Source: Thermoleophilaceae bacterium
GTDB lineage: Bacteria; Actinomycetota; Thermoleophilia; Solirubrobacterales; Thermoleophilaceae
Direction: 5' to 3'
NCBI GenBank assembly: GCA_013812065.1
Contig: JACCUC010000041.1
Span: 1 to 5,103, forward strand
Length of the DNA: 5,103 nucleotides
Shown one piece after another: positions 1 to 4,558 of the stretch (positions within the stretch are counted from its first letter, which is position 1; the number at the start of each line of letters is the position of its first letter). The notes beneath the pieces are model-generated. The model saw nothing but the letters and a program-made list of their open reading frames with translations. It was not told the origin of the DNA and did no database searches. The position numbers were made by a program, and so were the translations under genes.

Positions 1-108
1 CGCCTCCTCTACGGCCGTGACCGGGACCGGCTGCCCGCGCTGCGCGCCGGGGCGCGCCCGCTGGCGCGCGCCGGCGGGCACATCCTGCGGGAGTTGATCA
101 GGCGTTAG
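1..108 (+). CDS. C-terminal end of an unidentified protein (partial)
   Basis: Frame 1 is open from the first base to a TAG at 106-108 and gives 35 residues ending in HILRELIRR. The tail is rich in Arg, Leu and Ala and looks helical and basic. Its codons have the strong G/C third-position bias of the other genes here, which supports real coding. There are no catalytic motifs, so the family cannot be named. It converges on the MpaB-like gene, whose stop lies 18 bp downstream on the other strand, and no good terminator is visible between them. Confidence refers to this being a genuine gene end, not to any function. Confidence 0.6.
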   Translation, partial: RLLYGRDRDRLPALRAGARPLARAGGHILRELIRR

Positions 109-126
109 ACGAGCCGGATGCGGCGC

Positions 127-939
127 CTACGCAGCCGCGCGCGCCGTCGGCGTCAGCCGCAGCCGGTCGGGCAGGAACGGGATGACCGCCCGCTTGACGT
201 ACTCCGCCCCCCCGGCCACGAGCGCCTTGCGCACCACCGCGGGCGGAAGGGGCGAGAAGCGATACTGGCGGCGGATCTCGTCGGGAAGCAGGGCGACCGT
301 GATGAAGTTGACGGTCTCGAGCAGCGGCCGTGCGAGCCACGGCACCGGCGGCTCCAGGACGATCTCGCGGGCCCGCCGGCGCGCCCAGTCGGTGACCACA
401 AGCTTCCCGCCCTCGAGCATCTCGCGGCGGTAGGCGCGAAGGTCGTGCAGCGTGTCCGGCATGTCCTCGTCGCGCAGGCCGAAGAGGCGGCCGACGACCC
501 TGTAGTCCTCCCAGTAGCCGGCCTGCTCGCGCTCGCTCAGGGCACGCACGTACTTGGGGTACACGACGAGCCCCGAGTCGACGAGCGTGAACAGGATCCA
601 CAGCAGGAGATCGGGCTGGTCGGCGCGGTATGGGGTGCCCGCCGGAAAGGGCCCGGCGTGCTCCTTGAGCCGCCCATGCACGCGCGCGTGCATGGCGCGG
701 ACCTGGGCGGTGACCCGGTCGGCCTCCTCGCGCGAGCCCCAGCCGATCGTGCTCATGACCTCGGCGGTGCGGGCGAGGCGGCCGTAGGGGTCGTCGAGGC
801 TGTCTGAGTGGGCGAGCAGACCGGAGACCGCGAGTGGGTGGGCGGCCTGCATGAGGAGCGCGCGCGGCCCGGCGAGCACCATCGCGCGCTCCCGGTGCAT
901 GCGCCGCAGCATCGAGTCGTCGTTGAAGTAGCCCTCCAT
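127..939 (-). CDS. MpaB / rubber-oxygenase-type (DUF2236) protein
   Basis: The 270-residue protein belongs to the family of fungal MpaB and bacterial latex-clearing protein catalytic domains (DUF2236), which in characterised members bind a b-type heme and act as oxygenases. What is seen: the conserved N-terminal block GPRALLMQAAHPLAVSGLL (residues 24-42), then HS at 44-45, DPYGRLART (50-58), an H-x3-H-G motif (84-89), LLWILFTLVDSGLVVY (112-127), and an acidic/aromatic YWEDY (142-146) before RLFGL. Candidate conserved histidines are H34, H44, H84 and H88. Length is normal for short bacterial members. No signal peptide is evident. The ATG at 939-937 is the first start, and a TACGAT -10 box lies 7 nt upstream, suggesting a leaderless mRNA. 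It is divergent from the precorrin-2 dehydrogenase gene. The family assignment is firm. Substrate and actual activity are unknown, and most bacterial members are uncharacterised. Confidence 0.88.
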   Translation of the reverse strand: MEGYFNDDSMLRRMHRERAMVLAGPRALLMQAAHPLAVSGLLAHSDSLDDPYGRLARTAEVMSTIGWGSREEADRVTAQVRAMHARVHGRLKEHAGPFPAGTPYRADQPDLLLWILFTLVDSGLVVYPKYVRALSEREQAGYWEDYRVVGRLFGLRDEDMPDTLHDLRAYRREMLEGGKLVVTDWARRRAREIVLEPPVPWLARPLLETVNFITVALLPDEIRRQYRFSPLPPAVVRKALVAGGAEYVKRAVIPFLPDRLRLTPTARAAA

Positions 940-946
940 CCTGATG

Positions 947-952
947 ATCGTA
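947..952 (-). promoter_or_regulatory. Putative -10 box of the MpaB-like gene
   Basis: On the minus strand this reads TACGAT, a good match to the TANNNT -10 consensus. The ATG begins 7 nt downstream, so transcription would start at or next to the start codon. No recognisable -35 TTGACA lies 16-18 nt upstream. The box is 7 bp from the opposing -10 of the divergent gene. This is inferred from sequence only. Confidence 0.5.
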
Positions 953-959
953 CGGCGCG

Positions 960-965
960 TAGACT
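960..965 (+). promoter_or_regulatory. Putative -10 box of the precorrin-2 dehydrogenase gene
   Basis: TAGACT fits TANNNT and ends 10 nt before the ATG at 976, which predicts a leader of only a few bases. The identical hexamer occurs at the same kind of position before moaC (3267-3272), which strengthens the call. No clear -35 is seen and no Shine-Dalgarno lies between the box and the ATG. Confidence 0.5.
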
Positions 966-975
966 GGGTCGGACC

Positions 976-1734
976 ATGCCCGCCCAGGCCTACATCGGCA
1001 AGGAGTGCATCTGCCAGTTCCGGCGCGGGCTGTGCGACCAGACCTGCGTCCAGGGGATGCTCGAGACACCGTTCTACATGGCGTGCCTGAAGCTCACCGG
1101 GCGCCGCTGCCTGGTGGTCGGCGGCGGCGACGTCGGGCTCGAGAAGGTCGAGGGCCTGCTCGCCTGCGACGGCGAGGTGACGCTCGTCTCTCCCAAGGCG
1201 GTGCCCGCGCTGCGCGAGCTCGCCGAGGAGGGCTCGATCCGCTGGGAGACCCGCGAGTACCTCACCTCAGACCTCGACCGCACCTTCATCGCGATCGCGG
1301 CCACCGGCGACACCGAGGTGAACATCCGGGTCTGGGAGGAGGCCGAGGAACGCGCGATGCTGGTCAACGTGGTCGACGTCCCGCCGCTCTGCAACTTCAT
1401 CCTCCCCGCGATCGTGCGCACCGGGCCGCTCGCCATCGCCATCTCCACCGCGGGCGCCTCGCCGGCGCTCGCCAAGCGCATCAAGGAGGAGATCGCCGAG
1501 GAGTACGGGGAGCCCTACGCGCGCCTGGCGGAGCTGCTCAACGAGGTCCGTGGGTGGGCCAAGGGCACGCTGCCCACCTACGGGGCCCGCAAGGGCTTCT
1601 TCGAGGCGATCGTGGGCGGGAGCCCCGACCCGGTCGAGCTGCTGCGCCAGGGCGACGAGCGGAGGGTGCGCGAGCTGATCGAGCGTGCACGCGCAGACGC
1701 CGAGGCGCGACTCGAGCTCCCCGCGGTGGCGTAG
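976..1734 (+). CDS. Precorrin-2 dehydrogenase / sirohydrochlorin ferrochelatase (siroheme synthase N-domain type)
   Basis: The 252-residue protein matches the NAD-dependent Met8p/CysG-N family, which oxidises precorrin-2 to sirohydrochlorin and may insert iron to give siroheme. Seen: a Rossmann nucleotide-binding stretch RRCLVVGGGDVGLEKVEGLL (residues 43-62, GGGDVG at 49-54), IAIAATGDTEVN (105-116), NVVDVPPLCNFILPAIV (131-147) and ISTAGASPALAKRIKEE (156-172). D134 aligns with the catalytic Asp104 of E. coli CysG, and T158 stands where CysG has Ser128. There is no uroporphyrinogen methyltransferase domain, so methylation must be done by a separate protein. The N-terminus carries an extra 30 or so residues with C11, C13, C20 and C24. 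I chose ATG 976 because the G/C third-position bias begins exactly there and a -10 box precedes it. ATG 1057 (residue 28) is the alternative and would remove the Cys cluster. A longer upstream frame lacks coding bias. Confidence 0.9.
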   Translation: MPAQAYIGKECICQFRRGLCDQTCVQGMLETPFYMACLKLTGRRCLVVGGGDVGLEKVEGLLACDGEVTLVSPKAVPALRELAEEGSIRWETREYLTSDLDRTFIAIAATGDTEVNIRVWEEAEERAMLVNVVDVPPLCNFILPAIVRTGPLAIAISTAGASPALAKRIKEEIAEEYGEPYARLAELLNEVRGWAKGTLPTYGARKGFFEAIVGGSPDPVELLRQGDERRVRELIERARADAEARLELPAVA

Positions 1735-1740
1735 GAACCC

Positions 1741-1764
1741 GAGCCGCCTCAGGCGCGCGGGCTC
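1741..1764. terminator. Possible bidirectional hairpin between convergent genes
   Basis: GAGCC at 1741-1745 pairs with GGCTC at 1760-1764, with a smaller inner GCC/GGC stem and an asymmetric bulge. It fills the 28-bp gap between the stop of the precorrin-2 dehydrogenase gene and the stop of the opposing gene, the usual place for a shared terminator. There is no run of T on either side, so it is not a textbook intrinsic terminator. Confidence 0.3.
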
Positions 1765-2506
1765 AGCTCGTACGGAGCAGCCGGTTGAAGAACGAGCGGT
1801 AGCGCTGGAGGGCGACTCGCAGGTCCTCGGTCGATGCCTCGCCTCCGCTCGCCCACTGGGCTTCGAGGTCCTGGCGCTCCCGCGCGAAGCTGTCGGCGAG
1901 ACGCTGCATGACCTCGGCGACGAGGCCGTCGGCCTCCTGCACGCAGCGCTGGGGCTCGTCGACGAAGCCGACCTGCACATCCGCCCAGCGACGCTCGAAG
2001 TCACTGGCGTCGGCGTCGGGGAGGAGGGGCGTCGAGTCCGCGTGCTGAGAGGCACCGGTGCTCGCCGCTGCGCCCTGGGCCCCGGGCACGCCGGCTCCTT
2101 GCCCATGGGCGTGCGCGGGCTGAGCGCCGCCCTCGGTGTGCTGGACGCCGCCCGGGGCCGGCTGACCGGGAGCACCAGGCGAGCCCTGGGGCACCGCCTG
2201 AGCGGCTCCGCCGGGGGCCGGCGGTGCGGCCGCGCCGGGAGTACCGGGTGTGGGCTGCTGCCTGGGAGCCCCCTCCACAGACGCGGGCGACTGGGGTTGC
2301 CACGTCGACCCGCCCGCCGGCGGCGGACCGGCGGCCGCGGTCTCCCCGCTCGGGGCGGCCTGGGCCGGCGCGTGGCCGGCTTCTGCCTCAGGTGGAGGGT
2401 GCGTCCGGCTCCGGTCGCCGGGCGCTTCCCCGCCCCGGGGGGCCTCCCCGCTACCGCCCGAGGCGATGTCGTCCGTTCGAATCGGTTGCTCCCCCTGCCG
2501 TTCCAT
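1763..2506 (-). CDS. Disordered Pro/Gly/Ala/Gln-rich protein with a C-terminal helical domain shared with its upstream neighbour
   Basis: I do not recognise a named family. The 247-residue product has two parts. Residues about 15-160 are low complexity (Pro, Gly, Ala, Gln, with scattered His such as HAHG) and predicted disordered, with no membrane segment or signal peptide. Residues about 163-247 form a compact, probably helical domain with FERRWADVQVGFVDEP, EADGLVAEVMQRL, GEASTEDLR and YRSFFNRLL. The same pattern (FVDxPQ, V-x-E-[AS]-D-x-LV-x-EVM, GEASTEDLR, YR-x-[LF]F) ends the upstream protein, so the two are paralogous in this region. The start at 2506 was chosen because a strong Shine-Dalgarno lies 7 nt before it and the upstream stop overlaps it as TGATG. 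Starting further upstream would run antiparallel in style (Arg-rich, out of frame) through the neighbour's coding sequence. Function is unknown. Tight coupling suggests the two proteins act together and in fixed ratio. Confidence 0.8.
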   Translation of the reverse strand: MERQGEQPIRTDDIASGGSGEAPRGGEAPGDRSRTHPPPEAEAGHAPAQAAPSGETAAAGPPPAGGSTWQPQSPASVEGAPRQQPTPGTPGAAAPPAPGGAAQAVPQGSPGAPGQPAPGGVQHTEGGAQPAHAHGQGAGVPGAQGAAASTGASQHADSTPLLPDADASDFERRWADVQVGFVDEPQRCVQEADGLVAEVMQRLADSFARERQDLEAQWASGGEASTEDLRVALQRYRSFFNRLLRTS

Positions 2507-3144
2507 CACCGAACCTCCTCCCGGTGGCCACCGGCCCCGGAATCGCTGTCGTGGCCGCGCGTCTCGCGCCGACCCCCGTTCGCTCCGCCTCGGCCGGCCG
2601 TCACGCGCGTCTCGAGCAGCTCCTCGAACAACGCGCGGTAATGGACGGTCGCCTGGCGCAGATCCTCCGTGCTCGCCTCCCCGCGCTCGTTGCGCTCGGC
2701 GATCTGCCCGGCGGAGCGGAAGTTCTCGACCACGTGCGGGTGATCGACCGAAACGTCGTCCGCGCGCTGGTCGAAGTTGTCGACCGGATACCCGCGCTGG
2801 CGCATGACCTCCTTTACGAGTCGGTCGGACTCCCTCACGGCCTCCTGTGGTGCGTCGACGAACCGGCCCTGCACGCCGCGCCACTCCTCGGCGAAGCGAT
2901 CTCGCTGCGCGGGTTCGAGCTGCCGGATCTCGAGGCCCTCCCGGCGCTCCTTGCGCTCGGTGAGCTTGGTCTCGGCCTCCTTGCGACTGCCGTGCTGCTC
3001 AAGCGCTCGGTCGTACTCCGGGCCGAAGCGCTCCTGGAGCTGCTTCGTCCGGTGCCGGCGAGCGCCGATTGTGGCCACCGCCCCTGCGATCGCTACCAGT
3101 ACCACGACAGCCACGACGATGGCGATGATTACGCCCGTGCCCAT
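2506..3144 (-). CDS. Small membrane-anchored protein with an actinobacterial-type C-terminal helical domain, function unknown
   Basis: The 212-residue product begins with one hydrophobic helix (residues about 4-26, Val/Ile/Ala-rich) followed by the basic RRHRTK. This fits an N-out/C-in signal anchor with a cytoplasmic body, though orientation is inferred. Next come LQERFGPEYDRAL (36-48) and a charged, probably coiled-coil stretch (about 52-82). The C-terminal domain follows: EEWRGVQGRFVDAPQEAV (86-103), DRLVKEVMRQRGYPV (107-121), VDHPHVVENFR (133-143), and GEASTEDLRQATVHYRALFEELL (starting at 155). Residues 180-212 are a Gly/Arg-rich tail. From memory, similar hypothetical proteins with FGPEYDR and MRxRGYPV motifs are widespread in actinobacteria, but I know of no assigned function. 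The ATG at 3144-3142 has a purine-rich Shine-Dalgarno 5 nt upstream. It is the first gene of a two-gene operon with the disordered paralogue. Confidence 0.87.
   Translation of the reverse strand: MGTGVIIAIVVAVVVLVAIAGAVATIGARRHRTKQLQERFGPEYDRALEQHGSRKEAETKLTERKERREGLEIRQLEPAQRDRFAEEWRGVQGRFVDAPQEAVRESDRLVKEVMRQRGYPVDNFDQRADDVSVDHPHVVENFRSAGQIAERNERGEASTEDLRQATVHYRALFEELLETRVTAGRGGANGGRRETRGHDSDSGAGGHREEVR
2512..2521 (-). promoter_or_regulatory. Strong Shine-Dalgarno that fixes the start of the disordered protein
   Basis: The minus strand reads GGAGGAGGTT, a near-perfect anti-16S match with its AGGAGG core 7 nt before the ATG at 2506. It lies inside the last codons of the upstream gene (Glu-Glu-Val), so both genes share these bases. 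It supports independent or coupled re-initiation at the TGATG junction. Confidence 0.75.
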
Positions 3145-3149
3145 ACTGT

Positions 3150-3158
3150 CTCCTCTCC
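3150..3158 (-). promoter_or_regulatory. Shine-Dalgarno of the membrane-anchored protein
   Basis: The minus strand reads GGAGAGGAG and ends 5 nt before the ATG at 3144. Together with the coupled gene's site it contrasts with the absence of such sites before the other genes in this window. It implies a real 5' leader for this operon. Confidence 0.65.
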
Positions 3159-3166
3159 AGCCCAGT

Positions 3167-3181
3167 GGGGGCGTCTCCCCC
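3167..3181 (-). other. Small GC hairpin in the probable 5' leader of the minus-strand operon
   Basis: A perfect 5-bp inverted repeat (GGGGG, 5-nt spacer, CCCCC) sits about 10 bp upstream of the Shine-Dalgarno of the membrane-anchored protein. It could fold in the leader RNA. It is short and may be chance in such GC-rich DNA. The rest of the 135-bp divergent gap shows no gene. Confidence 0.3.
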
Positions 3182-3266
3182 GCGTAGATGGAGCATGTCC
3201 CTCAGGCGAAGATTCCAAACGACGGTCAAACCAGGTGGACGGCGCCTCTCGTGGTCTCCACGCTCG

Positions 3267-3272
3267 TAGACT
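3267..3272 (+). promoter_or_regulatory. Putative -10 box of moaC
   Basis: TAGACT fits TANNNT. It ends 7 nt before the GTG at 3280, so the transcript would begin at the start codon (leaderless). The same hexamer precedes the precorrin-2 dehydrogenase gene. No Shine-Dalgarno and no obvious -35 are present. Confidence 0.55.
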
Positions 3273-3279
3273 CGAGCTC

Positions 3280-3771
3280 GTGGCCGGCGAGCGCGTGACC
3301 CACCTCGACTCGGGCGGGGCCGCGCGCATGGTCGACGTGGGAGCGAAGGCGGTCACCGACCGCCGGGCCACAGCACGCGCCGTGGTGCGCATGGACCCGA
3401 GCACGGCCGCTGCGGTGGCCCGCGGCGACGCGCCCAAGGGCGACGTCGTGGCGACGGCGCGGATCGCCGGGATCCAGGCCGCCAAGCGCACCGCCGAGCT
3501 GATCCCGCTCTGCCATCCCCTGGCGCTCTCGTTCGTCGACGTTCGGGTCGAGGTCGACGCCGAGCGCGGGCGGGTCGAGCTCGAGGCCGAGGCGCGCACG
3601 GCGGGTCAGACCGGGGTCGAGATGGAGGCGATGTGCGCGTGCTCGGTGGCGGCGCTGACGGTCTACGACATGGTCAAGGGGATCGAGCGCGGGGTGGAGG
3701 TAGCGGAGCTGCGGCTCGTCGAGAAGACGGGTGGGAAGGAGGACTGGAAGCGATCGTCGGTAGCATCGTGA
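3280..3771 (+). CDS. moaC: Cyclic pyranopterin monophosphate synthase MoaC
   Basis: The product is 163 residues, against 161 in E. coli. MoaC converts the 3',8-cyclo-dihydro-GTP made by MoaA into cyclic pyranopterin monophosphate, the first stable intermediate of molybdenum cofactor synthesis, in the cytoplasm as a hexamer. Seen: RMVDVGAKAVTDRRATA (residues 16-32), KGDVVATARIAGIQAAKRT (53-71), LIPLCHPLALS (74-84), TGVEMEAM (111-118), and VAALTVYDMVKGIE with D130 and K133, which match the catalytic Asp128 and Lys131 of the E. coli enzyme. The ending VEKTGGKEDW is typical. The frame is open far upstream, but GTG 3280 gives the normal N-terminus (THLDSGGAARMVDV) and sits just after a -10 box. 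The last few residues (RSSVAS) adjoin a decayed toxin gene and could be a junction-altered tail. Identity is near certain. Confidence 0.97.
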   Translation: MAGERVTHLDSGGAARMVDVGAKAVTDRRATARAVVRMDPSTAAAVARGDAPKGDVVATARIAGIQAAKRTAELIPLCHPLALSFVDVRVEVDAERGRVELEAEARTAGQTGVEMEAMCACSVAALTVYDMVKGIERGVEVAELRLVEKTGGKEDWKRSSVAS

Positions 3772-3772
3772 T

Positions 3773-4074
3773 GCGCTCCGAATCGTCACCAACGTGCGTG
3801 TCACAAGGCAGCGGCTCTCCCCCCAACGGGCACGGTCCCGGGTGGCGGAATGGCTCGACCAGGACGTCGTCTGGATCCCTCAGCCGTGCCCCCGTCACAT
3901 CGACATCCTCGGTGGGCTCATCGCCCACTACGACCCGCGGAGCGACCTCATCGCTGATGCCCAGCTCGCCGCGCTGGCGATCGAGCACGGGCGCACGGTC
4001 TGCCCGCCGACACCGACTTCGCCCGCTTCACCGAGATCCGCTGGGAGAACCCGGTCGCTCTCGGGCGGGCCTGA
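3773..4074 (+). pseudogene. Remnant of a VapC-type PIN-domain toxin gene, 5'-truncated and frameshifted
   Basis: From 3773 to about 4003 one frame encodes 77 residues resembling the middle of VapC ribonucleases: ALRIVTNVRV, RVAEWLDQDVVWIPQPCPRH, then DLIADAQLAALAIEHGRTVC with the conserved Asp of the DAxLAALAIEHG motif. At about 4004 the homology jumps to another frame: 4006-4071 encodes ADTDFARFTEIRWENP plus a short tail ending in TGA at 4072-4074, the usual VapC C-terminus with its conserved Asp in DxDF. The jump needs one missing base (TGC followed by two bases instead of a codon). About 50 N-terminal residues, including the first catalytic Asp, and the partner antitoxin are absent, because moaC ends at 3771. 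A GTG at 3794 could still start a 96-residue frameshifted product, which I consider non-functional. In intact VapC proteins the PIN acidic cluster cleaves RNA. Confidence 0.82.
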
Positions 4075-4081
4075 CGTCACC

Positions 4082-4087
4082 TAACCT
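4082..4087 (+). promoter_or_regulatory. Putative -10 box of the moaB/mogA-type gene
   Basis: TAACCT fits TANNNT and ends 6 nt before the GTG at 4094, the spacing expected for a leaderless transcript. It follows the toxin remnant, so the gene would have its own promoter despite lying downstream of moaC. An 8-bp palindrome, TGACGTCA, lies at 4072-4079. No -35 is clear. Confidence 0.45.
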
Positions 4088-4093
4088 CCTCGT

Positions 4094-4558
4094 GTGCGCG
4101 CGGCGGTCCTCACGGTGTCGAGCACTCGCGCCCGGGGCGAGGGCGAGGACCTCTCCGGACCGGCACTCGTGGACCTCTGCGAGGCCGCAGGGCTCGAGAC
4201 CCGGCACGAGGTCGTACCCGACGACCGCGCGACGATCGCCCGGGCGCTCAGGCGACTCGCCGACGAGGAGGACTTCCGCTTCGTGTTCACCGCGGGCGGC
4301 ACGGGCATGACGGCCGACGACGTGACGCCCGAGGCCACGCGGGACGTCATCGATCGCGAGGCTCCCGGCTACGCCGAGACCATGCGCGCCGAGTCGCGCC
4401 GCTTCACACCGCTCGGGATCCTCACGCGCGGGGTCTCGGGCATACGGGGGCGCACGCTGATCGTCAACTTCCCCGGCTCGCCCAAGGCGTCGGGCGAGCT
4501 GTGGCCGGTGGTCGAGCCGACGCTGCGCCACGCGGCGCAGACCCTCGAGCGTGCTTGA
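4094..4558 (+). CDS. MoaB/MogA-family molybdopterin adenylyltransferase
   Basis: The 154-residue protein belongs to the MoaB/MogA fold. Characterised members bind molybdopterin and activate it with ATP to adenylyl-molybdopterin before molybdenum insertion by MoeA. Seen: AAVLTVSSTRARGEGEDLSG (residues 3-22), VVPDDRATI (40-48), FTAGGTGMTADDVTPEAT (65-82) with the GGTG phosphate loop, and a C-terminal SGIRGRTLIVNFPGSPKA block. D43/D44 and D76 stand at the positions of E. coli MogA Asp49 and Asp82. Length fits the short MoaB-like form, not MoeA, CinA or Cnx1-type fusions. The GTG at 4094 gives the canonical N-terminus directly after a -10 box. It probably works with moaC upstream in one pathway, although the vapC remnant separates them. 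MoaB and MogA subgroups are hard to separate by eye, so no symbol is given. Confidence 0.92.
   Translation: MRAAVLTVSSTRARGEGEDLSGPALVDLCEAAGLETRHEVVPDDRATIARALRRLADEEDFRFVFTAGGTGMTADDVTPEATRDVIDREAPGYAETMRAESRRFTPLGILTRGVSGIRGRTLIVNFPGSPKASGELWPVVEPTLRHAAQTLERA

Noticed and set aside
119..138. Short GC hairpin at the convergent end near 119-138
   Set aside because: There are two competing 4-5 bp stems with long loops, no T tract, and it lies largely inside the MpaB-like coding end. It is expected by chance at this GC content.
118..807. Long plus-strand open frame of about 229 codons
   Set aside because: It is antisense to the MpaB-like gene, whose conserved motifs and codon bias are clear. 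Its translation is Arg/Gly/Ala-rich with no family motif, which is typical of mirror frames in GC-rich DNA.
808..975. Upstream in-frame extension of the precorrin-2 dehydrogenase gene
   Set aside because: It overlaps the divergent MpaB-like gene, lacks G/C third-position bias and matches nothing in the family. The normal coding pattern begins at the ATG at 976.
2507..2884. Upstream extension of the disordered protein to give 373 residues
   Set aside because: It runs through the coding sequence of the membrane-anchored gene in another frame and gives an Arg-rich low-information translation. The ATG at 2506 has a strong Shine-Dalgarno and a stop/start overlap.
3196..3220. Possible SigB-like promoter (GTTT, 15-nt gap, GGGACA) on the minus strand upstream of the membrane-anchored gene
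   Set aside because: The -35-like part fits, but the second element matches the GGGTAT consensus at only about half its positions. It is too weak to annotate. 5'-end mapping would settle it.
3224..3229. TTGACC as a -35 box on the minus strand
   Set aside because: No -10-like hexamer lies 16-18 nt downstream (the position reads CCTGAG).
2224..3279. Long upstream extension of the moaC frame
   Set aside because: It is antisense to the two minus-strand genes. MoaC is complete from the GTG at 3280 at its usual length.
3794..4084. Intact 96-codon gene starting at GTG 3794
   Set aside because: The first two thirds match the middle of a VapC protein, but the last 27 residues are out-of-frame Pro/Ser/Thr-rich sequence, while the true VapC ending is readable one frame over. 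It is better described as a frameshifted remnant.
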